From the NCBI GenBank assembly GCA_902792985.1, contig CADBBT010000002.1:1-64000 (forward strand): 64,000 bases of DNA. The letters run 5' to 3'. The position numbers and the translations under genes were made by a program. Below the pieces are notes generated by a model. That model was not told the DNA's origin. It ran no database searches and saw only the letters and a program-made list of their open reading frames with translations. Of this stretch, positions 1 through 8,186 are shown piece after piece; position 1 is the stretch's first letter, and each line of letters starts with the position of its first letter. Source of the stretch: Oscillospiraceae bacterium (GTDB lineage Bacteria; Bacillota; Clostridia; Oscillospirales; Acutalibacteraceae).

Positions 1-1
1 C

Positions 2-1111
2 GTCAAGGGCGAGATCTATGAGGGCCTTTTGCAGAAAAACGCCGAAGACGTGAAATCCGGCGCCGGCCAGTACTTCACCCCGCGCGCGCTGATTCAGGCC
101 ATGGTCGCCTGCGTGCGTCCGGAGCCGATGAAAACGATCGCCGACCCCTGCTGCGGCAGCGGCGGCTTCTTCCTCGCGGCGCAGTCGTTCCTTGCCGACC
201 CCGCGAACTACACGCTCGACCGCGAGCAGAAGGAATTTCTCAAAAACGAGACGTTCTATGGCAACGAGCTGGTGCCGACCACGTTCAAGCTGTGCCTGAT
301 GAATCTCTATCTGCACAACATCGGCGACATCTACGGCAAAGTGCCCGTTGCGCGCGGTGATTCGCTGCTGACCGACCCCGGTTACCGCGTGGACTATGTG
401 CTGACCAATCCGCCCTTCGGCAAAAAATCCTCCCTCACCTTCACCAACGAAGAGGGCGAGCAGGAGGAAGAAGACCTCGTCTATAACCGGCAGGATTTCT
501 GGACAACCAGCAGCAACAAACAGCTCAATTTTGTGCAGCACATCAACACGATTCTGAAAGCCACCGGCAAAGCCGCAGTCGTTGTACCGGACAACGTGCT
601 GTTTGAGGGCGGCGCAGGTGAAATCGTCCGAAAAAGACTGCTGGCGACCTGCGATCTGCACACGATCCTGCGCCTGCCGACCGGTATCTTTTATAAGCCC
701 GGCGTCAAGGCGAACGTCATCTTTTTTGACAAGCGTCCGGCCAGCGCCGAAACGCAGACGAAGACAGTGTGGATCTACGATTTTCGCACGAATATCCACT
801 TTACGCTGAAACAAAATCCGATGCAGTTTGCGGACTTGCAGGATTTCATTGCCTGCTACCACCCGGAAAACCGCTATGAGCGCGCTGAAACGTGGAGCGA
901 AGAAAACCCGGACGGCCGCTGGCGCAAGTTTGAAATCTCGGAGATTTTGGGGCGGGACAAGACCAGCCTGGATATCTTCTGGATCAAGGACAAATCGCTC
1001 GCCGATCTGGACAATCTGCCCTCGCCCGATGAGCTGGCGGACGACATAATCGAAAACTTGCAAAGCGCGCTGGAGAGTTTTCAGGAATTGAAAGCGCAGT
1101 TGAACGGATAA
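2..1111 (+). CDS. hsdM: Type I restriction-modification DNA methyltransferase subunit (HsdM), 5' end outside the window
   Basis: This is the C-terminal 369 residues of an N6-adenine DNA methyltransferase of the HsdM type. The reading frame is open from the first base, so the N-terminal helical domain lies outside the window. The SAM-binding motif I reads ADPCCGSGGFF and the catalytic motif IV reads NPPFG, both as expected for the family. The C-terminal part (SLADLDNLPSPDELADD) is typical of HsdM proteins that pair with a specificity subunit. In the family this subunit methylates the host site and, with HsdS and HsdR, restricts foreign DNA. No hsdS or hsdR follows within the window; a repeat and a gene remnant come next, so partners, if present, lie upstream. 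Confidence 0.9.
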   Translation, partial: VKGEIYEGLLQKNAEDVKSGAGQYFTPRALIQAMVACVRPEPMKTIADPCCGSGGFFLAAQSFLADPANYTLDREQKEFLKNETFYGNELVPTTFKLCLMNLYLHNIGDIYGKVPVARGDSLLTDPGYRVDYVLTNPPFGKKSSLTFTNEEGEQEEEDLVYNRQDFWTTSSNKQLNFVQHINTILKATGKAAVVVPDNVLFEGGAGEIVRKRLLATCDLHTILRLPTGIFYKPGVKANVIFFDKRPASAETQTKTVWIYDFRTNIHFTLKQNPMQFADLQDFIACYHPENRYERAETWSEENPDGRWRKFEISEILGRDKTSLDIFWIKDKSLADLDNLPSPDELADDIIENLQSALESFQELKAQLNG

Positions 1112-1172
1112 AAACGGACTATGTAAGAGCTGTCTCTGAAAAGAGGCGGCTTTTTCTTTTTGGCTCTCGTCG

Positions 1173-1365
1173 TCATCCTGCACAGTTTCAGCGCTTTGCT
1201 TTTAGTCACTCCTACAAATTTGGCAATCTTTTTGATTATCTTTTCATTTTATCCCGAAACAGGCTTAATTTTGCCCCCTCTTTTGTCCTTATATGTAAGA
1301 GGACTTTTTCACCGCGCAGTAAAAAACAAAAAGCGTTTTAAAAGATTCCGAATAAAATTTGGGCC
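1173..1365. repeat. Dispersed non-coding repeat, copy A
   Basis: This stretch is recognisably similar to 7126-7375. Shared blocks include CTGCACAGTTTC, TTTTAGTCA.TCCTACAAA, TTTATCCC.AAACAGG and TTTGTCCTTAT, and the end CGG..TAAAAAAC...TTTTAAAAGATT. Copy A lacks about 70 bases that in copy B lie between two related TTTGTCCTT boxes, which suggests collapse by recombination between the boxes. I do not recognise the family. The block sits between the methyltransferase and a gene remnant. Confidence 0.6.
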
Positions 1366-1692
1366 GGTATTGTTGGCTCGTGCTACCTGTCATTCAAAAA
1401 CCTTGACAGCGAAAATGAGTGGGGTGAAAAGGGTCAGGTTTATGAATTGTATGTGACCTACATCCGCGTTGGTGAAAGCTATTCCATGTGGGCAGACGGA
1501 TATTGGAAACTGGACAAGACCGGCACGAAACTGACGCTGACGCCAAAGAACCAAAGTGAAAACGGCAACATTGGCGCTGAAGTCGGGAAATCCAAAACAT
1601 TCTCAGGTGAAAACGGTGTATTCCAAATTCCGATCACATTTGAACGCGGCGGGAAAACAACGGTTACGCTGGACCTCAGTCGCCCGGTCTGA
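1342..1692 (+). pseudogene. 3' remnant of a small secreted or lipoprotein-like gene
   Basis: An open frame runs from just after a stop at 1339 to a stop at 1690 and has no convincing start or ribosome binding site. A TTG at 1447 would give 81 residues, but protein-like sequence (CYLSFKNLDSENEWGEKG) extends upstream of it. The peptide is rich in beta-strand-like Trp/Tyr/Thr sequence (SMWADGYWKLDKTGTKLTL) like the C-terminal part of a secreted beta-barrel or lipocalin-like protein, but no family can be named. The 5' end runs directly into repeat copy A, so the gene was probably cut by that element. Confidence 0.45.
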
Positions 1693-1707
1693 GCTTTATG
1701 ACAAAAT

Positions 1708-1742
1708 GATACCCTGCCGTACCGCCGGTACGACAGGGTATC
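1708..1742. terminator. Intrinsic terminator for the rhamnosidase operon
   Basis: A 15-bp stem (GATACCCTG.CGTACC with its complement) lies just past the rhamnosidase stop. On the minus strand it is followed by ATTTTGTC; on the plus strand by ATTGTTTG. It could also stop reading from the remnant at 1692. Confidence 0.65.
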
Positions 1743-1778
1743 ATTGTTTGTGAATGTCTTTTCAAACGCGATCCAAAA

Positions 1779-4352
1779 TCAGCTAACATCGCACGCTGGT
1801 CTAGTGTTGCCGCGATTCGTCACGCAATGAAGCACATGTGTTCCGGGCAGCACGACTTGCTGACTGCCGTCCGGTAAAACGAATGTTGCAGTGGTATTCG
1901 CCGGAATACTCACAGTGAACGCGTAGCCGTCGTCTGTCTTCTTCCAGCCGCATTCCACTTTGCCATAGACACTGTTGTAGCGCGCTTCGGCGAATGTGAA
2001 GCTGCCGCCGGGCTTTGGCGCAAGGGTGAAATGGTTCTCGCCGTCCACCCGGATGCCGCACATCTCACCAAACAGCCATTCCACAACGGCGCCCTTGGAA
2101 TAGTGGTTCAGACTGCCGATGCCGCCGGAGGTGGAATTCGGGCCCTCCCAAGCTTCCCAGATCGTGTTCGCACCCGCCTTCGGCATGGAGAGCCAGCCCG
2201 GTATTTCTTCGTTTTCCAGCAAACGGTAGGCGTATTCGATATCAATATCCGCGAGAACATAGAGAATCAGCGGTGTGGACAAAAAGCCCGTACCGAGCCG
2301 CCATCCGTAGTGATCCAGCGCCCGGATCAGCCGCTGTTTTGCAAAGGCCGTCTGTTCATGACTGAGCAGTCCGAAATACAGCGGGCGCACCAGCTTGGCC
2401 TGCCGGTCGGTGTCGAGCGTGTACTGCCTGGTCTGAACCAGTTTCTGATAACCGCCGCGTGCTTTTTCGGCAACGGCGCGATACCGCGCTTCATCGTCCG
2501 CTTTTCCAAGGACGCGGGCGATCTCAGTTATACAGTCCATCAGATAGACAAGATAGGCTGTGGTCTCCTCCGGATGCGGCGAGATGAAATCGGAAACCGC
2601 AAAGGCTTTCACGTCCGCAGGCTCTGCCCATTCCCCGTATGACTGTCCGTAGTTGGAAATTGACCGCGCAAATCGGGGATCGATACCGGTCGGCTTTGCT
2701 GACGGATACCATTTGCCGAGCGTGCTGATCTTGTAGTCCGCGAACCGTTTCATCTGCTCGTAGTAAGCCTGCAGCATGGCCTTGTCGCCGTACTGCAGAT
2801 ACAGCCGATACGGGATATACACACCAGCGTCAGACCAGCCGGCCGAACCATCCATCGGACGCATATAGAAGTCAACGCCGCCTGTGGGCACGATCTGCGT
2901 GAAGCAGCCGTTTTTGTGCTGCGCATCACAGATGTCGTTTTCATATTTGCGCGCAAAGGGCATATAATTAAACAGGTAGCTTGCCGTTTTCACAAAGATC
3001 TGCGCGTCGCCGAGCCAGCCGTGACGTTCCCGCGTGGGGCAGTCGGTGGGCAGATCGGCGCTGTTGTTCTTCGCCGACCAGCGCGTTGCGTCCACAAAGC
3101 GATTCAGCAGTTCGTTGGAGGAACGGAACGTACCGGTCTCCTCCAGATCGGAATAGACCGCGATTGCCGTCACGTCGTTTTCGCCGATCTCCACATCTGT
3201 ATCAATCTCCGCATACTGAAAGCCGAAGATCGCAAAGGTCGTTTTGTAATCGTTCTCCCCGTCCCTGCAGATGTATTCAATCTTCTGCATGGGCGTGGTT
3301 TTTTTCTTGTTGACGCACTGAATATTTTTCAGCGTCAGTTCGCCGTTTTCGAGCAGCTCCCCGCAGCGGATCGTGAGCTTTTGCCCGGCTTTGGCGCGCA
3401 CCTGAAACGAGAGGTATCCGGCAATGTTCTGCCCGAAATCAAAAAGCTTTTTTCCGCTTGGCGTAATTGTCACGGTGCCTTTGAACGTCTCTTTTTCCGC
3501 GATCGGAACATTGTTGGATGCGGTCGGCGTCACGGGATGAGAAGTCACTTTTGCAAAGCCGGAGTAAGAGGGCTCCATGCGTGCGTCGCAGATTTCGCCG
3601 TCTTTGTTGTCCGCAAAGCGGATCGGGCCGTCGTTGGACCACTGCCAGGTTTCGTCCGTAACGATCGTCTCTTTTTGCCCGTTTTCGTAAGTCATTTCCA
3701 GTTGCGCCAGCAGCTTCGTTTCCGTGCCATACTGATTTGTCAGTCCCCAGGCGCCGCAGGAGCCGCGGTACCAGCCGTCGGCAAGCTCGACAGTTATCGA
3801 ATTGCTCTCTTTCAAGAGCGTTGTCACATCATAGGTCTGATATTGAACTCTCTTTCTGTAGTCGGTGATGCCCGGCGCGAGCGGCATGGAAACGCACACA
3901 CCGTTGATCGACGCGCGGTAAAGCCCGCAGGCAGTGATATACAGCCGCGCAGAAGTGACCTTGCCGTTTGCGGTAAACGCCTTGCGGAAATAATCCGCGG
4001 GGTAACGCTCTTTTTTGTTCACGGTATAGTCGCCGGCAATCCATTTGGCTCGCCAATGACTCCTCCGCAGCAAACCCATCTCGAAAAAGGCAGAGTCGCT
4101 CCATGCGCCCTCGGTTCCGTTTTCGTCCCAGAGCTTGATTCTGTAGTTGACCCGTTCACCCGAAATGAGCGTCAGCGGATATTGCGCGTGCATGCTGCTG
4201 CTTTCCACTTTACCGCTGTCCCATCGCTCACTGACGATCCGGTACGCGGTCTGCCGAATGCCGCCGTCGCAGTTCCAAAAGATGCGAGGATTGTCGATAT
4301 CGATCCCGATCGGATCGATCAGGTATTCCGTTCTGAGATGAACCGCTCTCAT
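1779..4352 (-). CDS. Alpha-L-rhamnosidase, GH78 family
   Basis: The 857-residue product has the GH78 layout: N-terminal beta-sandwich domains, then an (alpha/alpha)6 catalytic barrel and a C-terminal beta domain. The catalytic barrel carries [15 protein letters not shown] near residue 435, the family signature holding the proposed general-acid region, and [15 protein letters not shown] near 732 with the second acidic cluster. GH78 enzymes release terminal alpha-L-rhamnose from plant glycosides or pectic side chains. No signal peptide is seen, so it probably acts in the cytoplasm on sugars brought in by the transporter encoded just upstream, whose stop overlaps this start by four bases (translational coupling). 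Regulation is likely shared with that transporter through the divergent TetR protein. Confidence 0.93.
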   Translation of the reverse strand: MRAVHLRTEYLIDPIGIDIDNPRIFWNCDGGIRQTAYRIVSERWDSGKVESSSMHAQYPLTLISGERVNYRIKLWDENGTEGAWSDSAFFEMGLLRRSHWRAKWIAGDYTVNKKERYPADYFRKAFTANGKVTSARLYITACGLYRASINGVCVSMPLAPGITDYRKRVQYQTYDVTTLLKESNSITVELADGWYRGSCGAWGLTNQYGTETKLLAQLEMTYENGQKETIVTDETWQWSNDGPIRFADNKDGEICDARMEPSYSGFAKVTSHPVTPTASNNVPIAEKETFKGTVTITPSGKKLFDFGQNIAGYLSFQVRAKAGQKLTIRCGELLENGELTLKNIQCVNKKKTTPMQKIEYICRDGENDYKTTFAIFGFQYAEIDTDVEIGENDVTAIAVYSDLEETGTFRSSNELLNRFVDATRWSAKNNSADLPTDCPTRERHGWLGDAQIFVKTASYLFNYMPFARKYENDICDAQHKNGCFTQIVPTGGVDFYMRPMDGSAGWSDAGVYIPYRLYLQYGDKAMLQAYYEQMKRFADYKISTLGKWYPSAKPTGIDPRFARSISNYGQSYGEWAEPADVKAFAVSDFISPHPEETTAYLVYLMDCITEIARVLGKADDEARYRAVAEKARGGYQKLVQTRQYTLDTDRQAKLVRPLYFGLLSHEQTAFAKQRLIRALDHYGWRLGTGFLSTPLILYVLADIDIEYAYRLLENEEIPGWLSMPKAGANTIWEAWEGPNSTSGGIGSLNHYSKGAVVEWLFGEMCGIRVDGENHFTLAPKPGGSFTFAEARYNSVYGKVECGWKKTDDGYAFTVSIPANTTATFVLPDGSQQVVLPGTHVLHCVTNRGNTRPACDVS

Positions 4353-5905
4353 GCTTCTTCACCTTCTGTCAGGGCAGCACCGTCGGCCGCATGCCTCACC
4401 TTGATCTCTGCCTGCTCTTTCGGCAGATTCTTTTCCACATTCAGGAAGAACAGGATGGCCACAAGCGCGATGCCTGTGAACACTTCAAGACCGACAAACG
4501 CAAAGGAAATGACGGAAGTGACGGCAGAGGGCTGCTGCAGCGCGACCGTCAGCACACCGTCGGCTGCAGGCTTCAGGTTTTCCAAAGCAACCTGCGCCGT
4601 CCAGCCGTTCTGCGCCAGCTTTGCCGCCGCATCCGCGGCGCCGTTCGCCGTGATCGGCGCAAGATAGCCGGCTTTGGCGAGCATCCAGTTGAACACGCCG
4701 GTCATGATACCGACCATCGCCACCGCAATGATATTGTAGATCGACATAGCCGCGCCGTCCATGCGCAGGTCTTTTTTCCATTCGAGGTGATCCAGGCAGT
4801 CAGCAAACAGCGCCATGAACACATACGAGCACGGCAAACCGCCGATATTTTTGATGAACTGACCGATGAGCACAATGACAAGGTTGTGGGAGAAGATCCA
4901 GCAGATCAGACTGCCGACAGCATAGAGCACAAAACCCCACATCGTGACGTTGCGCTTGCCGAACCGCTTTGCCAGCGGCCACACGGCAAAGATGCCGATG
5001 CCCATCGGGATGCCGCCTATGACGGAAACCAGCATCTGTGTGATCCCGTCGTTATAGGTGCCGAGCACATAGTTGCAGTAATAGACAAGGCCGAGATTTT
5101 TGAGCGTGACGCCAACGGTATAGACAAAGAAGTAGACGTACATCAGGATCATGTACTTGTCGGTGAAAAGGATCTTCAGCTGTTTGACGAACGGGAGCTT
5201 TGCTTCCTCATGCCCGGCTTCCTGCGTCACACGTTCTTTTGTAAAGAAGTATTCCATCAGCGTCAGCGGCAAAGCCAGAATGGAAAGGATCGTCATCAGT
5301 GTGATCCACTTCGATTTGTCCACGCCGATCATCGGCATGATCACCATCGGGAAGATCAGCGCAACGAGGATGCCGCTCATCATAATGGTTGTGATCTGAT
5401 TGAACACCGAGAGTCCTCCGCGCTGTGTACTGTCGCGCGTGGACAGCGGCACCATCAGGTTGTGGCTCATGTTGAAGATCGTGTAGGCGAAGGAATAGAA
5501 CAGGTTGTAACTGATCATCACCCAGATCGCTTTCACCGCGTCGCTGCTTTCCGGCACAGTGAAGAGAAGGATGCCTGTGGCCGGCACAAGGAACGCCGAC
5601 AACAGCAGCCACGGGCGTGCCTTGCCTTCCTTTGTCCGGGTGCGGTCGATGATCTGACCCATGACCACGTTCGTGATCGCATCCAGAATCTTGGAAACGA
5701 TCGGAAACACCGTCAGGAACACACCGCCCCAAAGCGGCGTCAGGTTCAGTACATCGGTATAATAGACGTTCAGATAAGTTGCCAGCACAGCGTTCAGCAG
5801 CAGCGCACCGGCAGGGCCAAGCAGATAGCCCAGCCACTTTTCGCTTTTGGTGACGTTTTCGCTTTTGATGCGGCTTGCAAGCAGCGGGCTGTTCATCAGT
5901 TTCAC
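4349..5905 (-). CDS. GPH-family (MelB-like) sugar:cation symporter
   Basis: The 518-residue protein has about 12 membrane segments and the glycoside-pentoside-hexuronide layout of the major facilitator superfamily. The N-terminus [16 protein letters not shown] and the loop [15 protein letters not shown] (the MelB-type cytoplasmic loop) support this. It should import a sugar or short glycoside with Na+ or H+. It is the first gene of a two-gene operon with the GH78 rhamnosidase, so a rhamnosylated glycoside is the probable cargo; that is inference from context. I use the GTG at 5905 behind AGAGGGATCC; an ATG six bases further in is possible. A TTGCAA-17-TATAAT promoter lies at 5956-5984. Confidence 0.9.
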   Translation of the reverse strand: MKLMNSPLLASRIKSENVTKSEKWLGYLLGPAGALLLNAVLATYLNVYYTDVLNLTPLWGGVFLTVFPIVSKILDAITNVVMGQIIDRTRTKEGKARPWLLLSAFLVPATGILLFTVPESSDAVKAIWVMISYNLFYSFAYTIFNMSHNLMVPLSTRDSTQRGGLSVFNQITTIMMSGILVALIFPMVIMPMIGVDKSKWITLMTILSILALPLTLMEYFFTKERVTQEAGHEEAKLPFVKQLKILFTDKYMILMYVYFFVYTVGVTLKNLGLVYYCNYVLGTYNDGITQMLVSVIGGIPMGIGIFAVWPLAKRFGKRNVTMWGFVLYAVGSLICWIFSHNLVIVLIGQFIKNIGGLPCSYVFMALFADCLDHLEWKKDLRMDGAAMSIYNIIAVAMVGIMTGVFNWMLAKAGYLAPITANGAADAAAKLAQNGWTAQVALENLKPAADGVLTVALQQPSAVTSVISFAFVGLEVFTGIALVAILFFLNVEKNLPKEQAEIKVRHAADGAALTEGEEA

Positions 5906-5923
5906 AGCGGATCCCTCTTTCTC

Positions 5924-5984
5924 TTGACATTTTGGTTTGGTTGCGGTACACTTTTATTATACAGACAAAGTGTCGGGTTTGCAA
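5924..5984. promoter_or_regulatory. Overlapping divergent promoters for the transporter operon and tetR
   Basis: On the plus strand TTGACA (5924-5929) and TACACT (5947-5952) are 17 bp apart and face tetR. On the minus strand TTGCAA (5984-5979) and TATAAT (5961-5956) are 17 bp apart and face the transporter. The two promoters interleave, so one bound repressor could block both. TGTCGG at 5971 and CCGACA at 6015 are possible half-sites, but the operator is not certain. Confidence 0.7.
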
Positions 5985-6049
5985 TCATCAGTTTCCGTAA
6001 TTTTGGCGATGAATCCGACAAAACCAATAGAAAGTGACGGGATAATCCA

Positions 6050-6616
6050 ATGAACGTGAAAGATAATCAACGCACCAGGCTGTCAAAAAAGCTGTTTCAA
6101 TCCGCTGTTCTGGAACTGTTGGAGGAAAAGGGCGGGATCGAAAAGATTACCGTGCGCGAACTCTGCTCAAGAGCGGAACTGAACCGTTCCACCTTTTATG
6201 CGCACTACGCCGAACCACGGGAAGTGCTGGCCGAAGCGGAGGAAGAAATTCTTGCCCGAACCGGAGCGTATATCCAAAAGATTGGCGCCCAGCCGAAGGG
6301 CGGCGGAAAAGATTTCATCGCATCTTTTCTTCGTTACATCCGGGAAAATGACAAGACCTTCCGGGTGCTGCTGGTGACTGCCGCGGATTCCGCGTTCAAG
6401 AGCCGGTTTATCCAGCTTTCGTTTTTACAGCTTTTTGAATATTTGCAGGTACAGATGGACGCGGAAAAGCAGCAGTTTATTTATTCCTATCTGCTGAACG
6501 GCAGCTTCGGGATGATTACGCAGTGGATCCGTTCCGATTATGCCGCAACCGTCGCCGAAATTGTGGAACTGCTGTTTTCACTGAACGCATCTGCGCTTTC
6601 TGCGTTTGCGACCTGA
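6050..6616 (+). CDS. TetR/AcrR-family transcriptional regulator
   Basis: The 188-residue protein starts with a TetR helix-turn-helix: the segment ITVRELCSRAELNRSTFYAHY (residues about 29-48) matches the family recognition-helix signature, notably STFYAHY. The rest is a ligand-binding helical domain of the low-GC Firmicute type. The gene is divergent from the GPH transporter and rhamnosidase and shares interleaved promoters with them, so it most likely represses or activates that operon in response to the imported glycoside or rhamnose. That target is inference; TetR proteins usually act as dimers on palindromes in such intergenic regions. Confidence 0.88.
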   Translation: MNVKDNQRTRLSKKLFQSAVLELLEEKGGIEKITVRELCSRAELNRSTFYAHYAEPREVLAEAEEEILARTGAYIQKIGAQPKGGGKDFIASFLRYIRENDKTFRVLLVTAADSAFKSRFIQLSFLQLFEYLQVQMDAEKQQFIYSYLLNGSFGMITQWIRSDYAATVAEIVELLFSLNASALSAFAT

Positions 6617-6836
6617 ACAAATCGCGCTGCGTCATACCATGTAACGACGGCAATCACGACAGCGTCGATAAGAGCAAAAGTGTTTGCCTCTATCAGTTGC
6701 ACAAGAAAGCAATGGCAATAACCTTTTTGAGGTCATCAGACAACCGATCGTGCTTTAAGCGTCGAATTCAGGACCGTAAAGCAAAATATTTCGAACATTT
6801 TTTCGAAATTCTATTATTTTTTTATTGAAACTTCCA

Positions 6837-6865
6837 TTGACAAGCATTCATTACCTAATTATAAT
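6837..6865 (+). promoter_or_regulatory. Full-consensus sigma-A promoter
   Basis: TTGACA at 6837-6842 and TATAAT at 6860-6865 are exactly 17 bp apart, a perfect match to the consensus. There is no protein gene downstream for almost 1 kb; it drives the candidate RNA beginning near 6872. Confidence 0.8.
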
Positions 6866-6871
6866 AATACT

Positions 6872-7031
6872 TGTGAGCAATCACAGAACAACATAATATT
6901 CATTCTCGTTTGCACGTACCGAGCAACGGGTCCGTGAGTTGAAAAGCTCAATGAGTCACCAAATAGCCGGACATGTATAACCCCAAGGGAGTATTCTGCC
7001 CTGAAGGTTAACATGTCCGGTTTTTTTGTTT
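6872..7031 (+). ncRNA. Candidate structured small RNA, about 160 nt
   Basis: The predicted transcript begins seven bases after a perfect promoter and ends in a strong intrinsic terminator. Helices visible by eye: TGTGA-GCAA-TCACA at the 5' end (a GNRA tetraloop); CCG-AGCAA-CGG near 6918-6928; GTGAGTTGA..TCAATGAGTCAC near 6932-6957; and the terminal stem CCGGACATGT/ACATGTCCGG (6967-6976 with 7011-7020), enclosing AGGG/CCCT, followed by TTTTTTTGTTT. There is no ribosome binding site followed by a plausible reading frame. It does not match the conserved cores of tmRNA, RNase P, SRP RNA or any riboswitch I can recall. A 6S-type or trans-acting sRNA are possibilities. The RNA call rests on promoter, helices and terminator, not on homology. 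Confidence 0.6.
6967..7031 (+). terminator. Intrinsic terminator of the candidate small RNA
   Basis: The stem CCGGACATGT (6967-6976) pairs perfectly with ACATGTCCGG (7011-7020) and is followed by TTTTTTTGTTT. The loop holds further pairing (CCAAGGG with CCCTGAAGG). Confidence 0.85.
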
Positions 7032-7125
7032 AAATGAATATCCTGCAAGGGTATTCCGAAATCCGACGTTCGTTCTTGTACAACCCTGTATTGTATTTAT
7101 CGGCTTTTTCTTTTACTTTTTTTCG

Positions 7126-7375
7126 TTGTTAATCTGCACAGTTTCGGATTGCAGATTTTAGTCATTCCTACAAAAATAATTTTTCTTTGCGATTTATCCC
7201 AAAACAGGTTAATTTTTACCCTTTTTTTGTCCTTATAAGTAGAGGGATCTTTTTGTGCAACCCTACAAACTTTCAAAAGTTTTGAAAAAAGCCTTGGAAA
7301 AAAGGTTGCGTTTGTCCTTGTTAGTGAGAGGACTTTTCTCCGGGCGGTAAAAAACATTTTAAAAGATTTCGAAAA
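7126..7375. repeat. Dispersed non-coding repeat, copy B
   Basis: This is the longer copy of the element also seen at 1173-1365. It contains two related boxes, TTTGTCCTTATAAGTAGAGG near 7227 and TTTGTCCTTGTTAGTGAGAG near 7313, separated by about 70 bases that copy A lacks. The minus strand carries long but unconvincing reading frames. From 7376 to 7837 no gene is recognised; CTTGTACCTTGACAACCGAA near 7404 resembles leader sequence often seen near clostridial mobile elements (recollection, weak). Confidence 0.6.
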
Positions 7376-7837
7376 ATGTCCAATGGATAAGTGAAAGACC
7401 CCTCTTGTACCTTGACAACCGAATAACCGAAAACCTGCGTACATTCCTTGTATACCGAGCACGGGCAGAGGTACGCCAAGACAACGCCGAAGCGGAGTTT
7501 CCGCTTCCAAGAAAAGCGTATAGCGAGAATTCCTGCTGCCAGATGTCGGATTGCCACCGACAATGCGAAGACATATACAAGGCACAATGATACTTCAATC
7601 GAGCGTCCGGCGCGAAAGGCGGGAGGGTGAAATTCCAATGGAGACGGTGCTGCTGTCCACGCAGGTTTTCTTTTCTCAAAAACATTCATTAAACAGAAAT
7701 CCAATAAACGACCCGTCCATCGTTCACCGAATTCCTATTAAAAATCGGTACAAAACAGCGGGTCATGAGCCGATGAAAAATGCCAGAAAACGGCAACCTT
7801 TTCAATCATCAGAAATTATCAAAGGAGTGATTACCCC

Positions 7838-8137
7838 ATGGCAAGAAAAGCAAAAGAGACCCACATTTTCTATGTTCACGGCAGCGGAGAGATCCAAATC
7901 CGCAGCTGGCACAAAGGGCTGAACGCCGCGATCCGCAAGCTGCAGCAGGACGAGCCGGAGAGCGTCTGGATCGACGAAAGTGACGACCCCGGCTATTTGC
8001 AGGCCGCCGTCAAGGTTGGGCACCTGACCTTCCGGACAGTGCGTTCACCGACTGAGAAAAGCCGTGCGGCTCAGTCTGCCGCCGGCAAGCAGCACGCCGG
8101 TAATCTCAGACACCAAAAAGAAAAAGCGCCGCCGTAG
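7838..8137 (+). CDS. Small hypothetical protein, 99 residues
   Basis: The ATG at 7838 follows AAAGGAGTGATTACCCC, a strong ribosome binding site at good distance, so translation is likely. The product is soluble, with HIFYVHGSGEIQIRSWHKG near the N-terminus, an acidic middle (DEPESVWIDESDDPGY) and a basic Gln/His/Lys-rich tail. I do not recognise a family. It lies between the non-coding repeat area and the convergent GH31 gene, about 2.4 kb from the mobilizable-element genes, so it might be an outlying gene of that element; this is a guess. Confidence 0.55.
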   Translation: MARKAKETHIFYVHGSGEIQIRSWHKGLNAAIRKLQQDEPESVWIDESDDPGYLQAAVKVGHLTFRTVRSPTEKSRAAQSAAGKQHAGNLRHQKEKAPP

Positions 8138-8186
8138 CGACGCAAAATATTTCAGGCCGGAAACACAACAAACCGGAATTGACAGA

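Noticed and set aside
2916..6037. Two long plus-strand frames
   Set aside because: Antisense to the rhamnosidase and GPH transporter genes; no start signals and no domain pattern.
7097..7704. Minus-strand frames of 108-162 codons
   Set aside because: They run through the non-coding repeat, lack ribosome binding sites, and copy A of the repeat does not keep the frame open.
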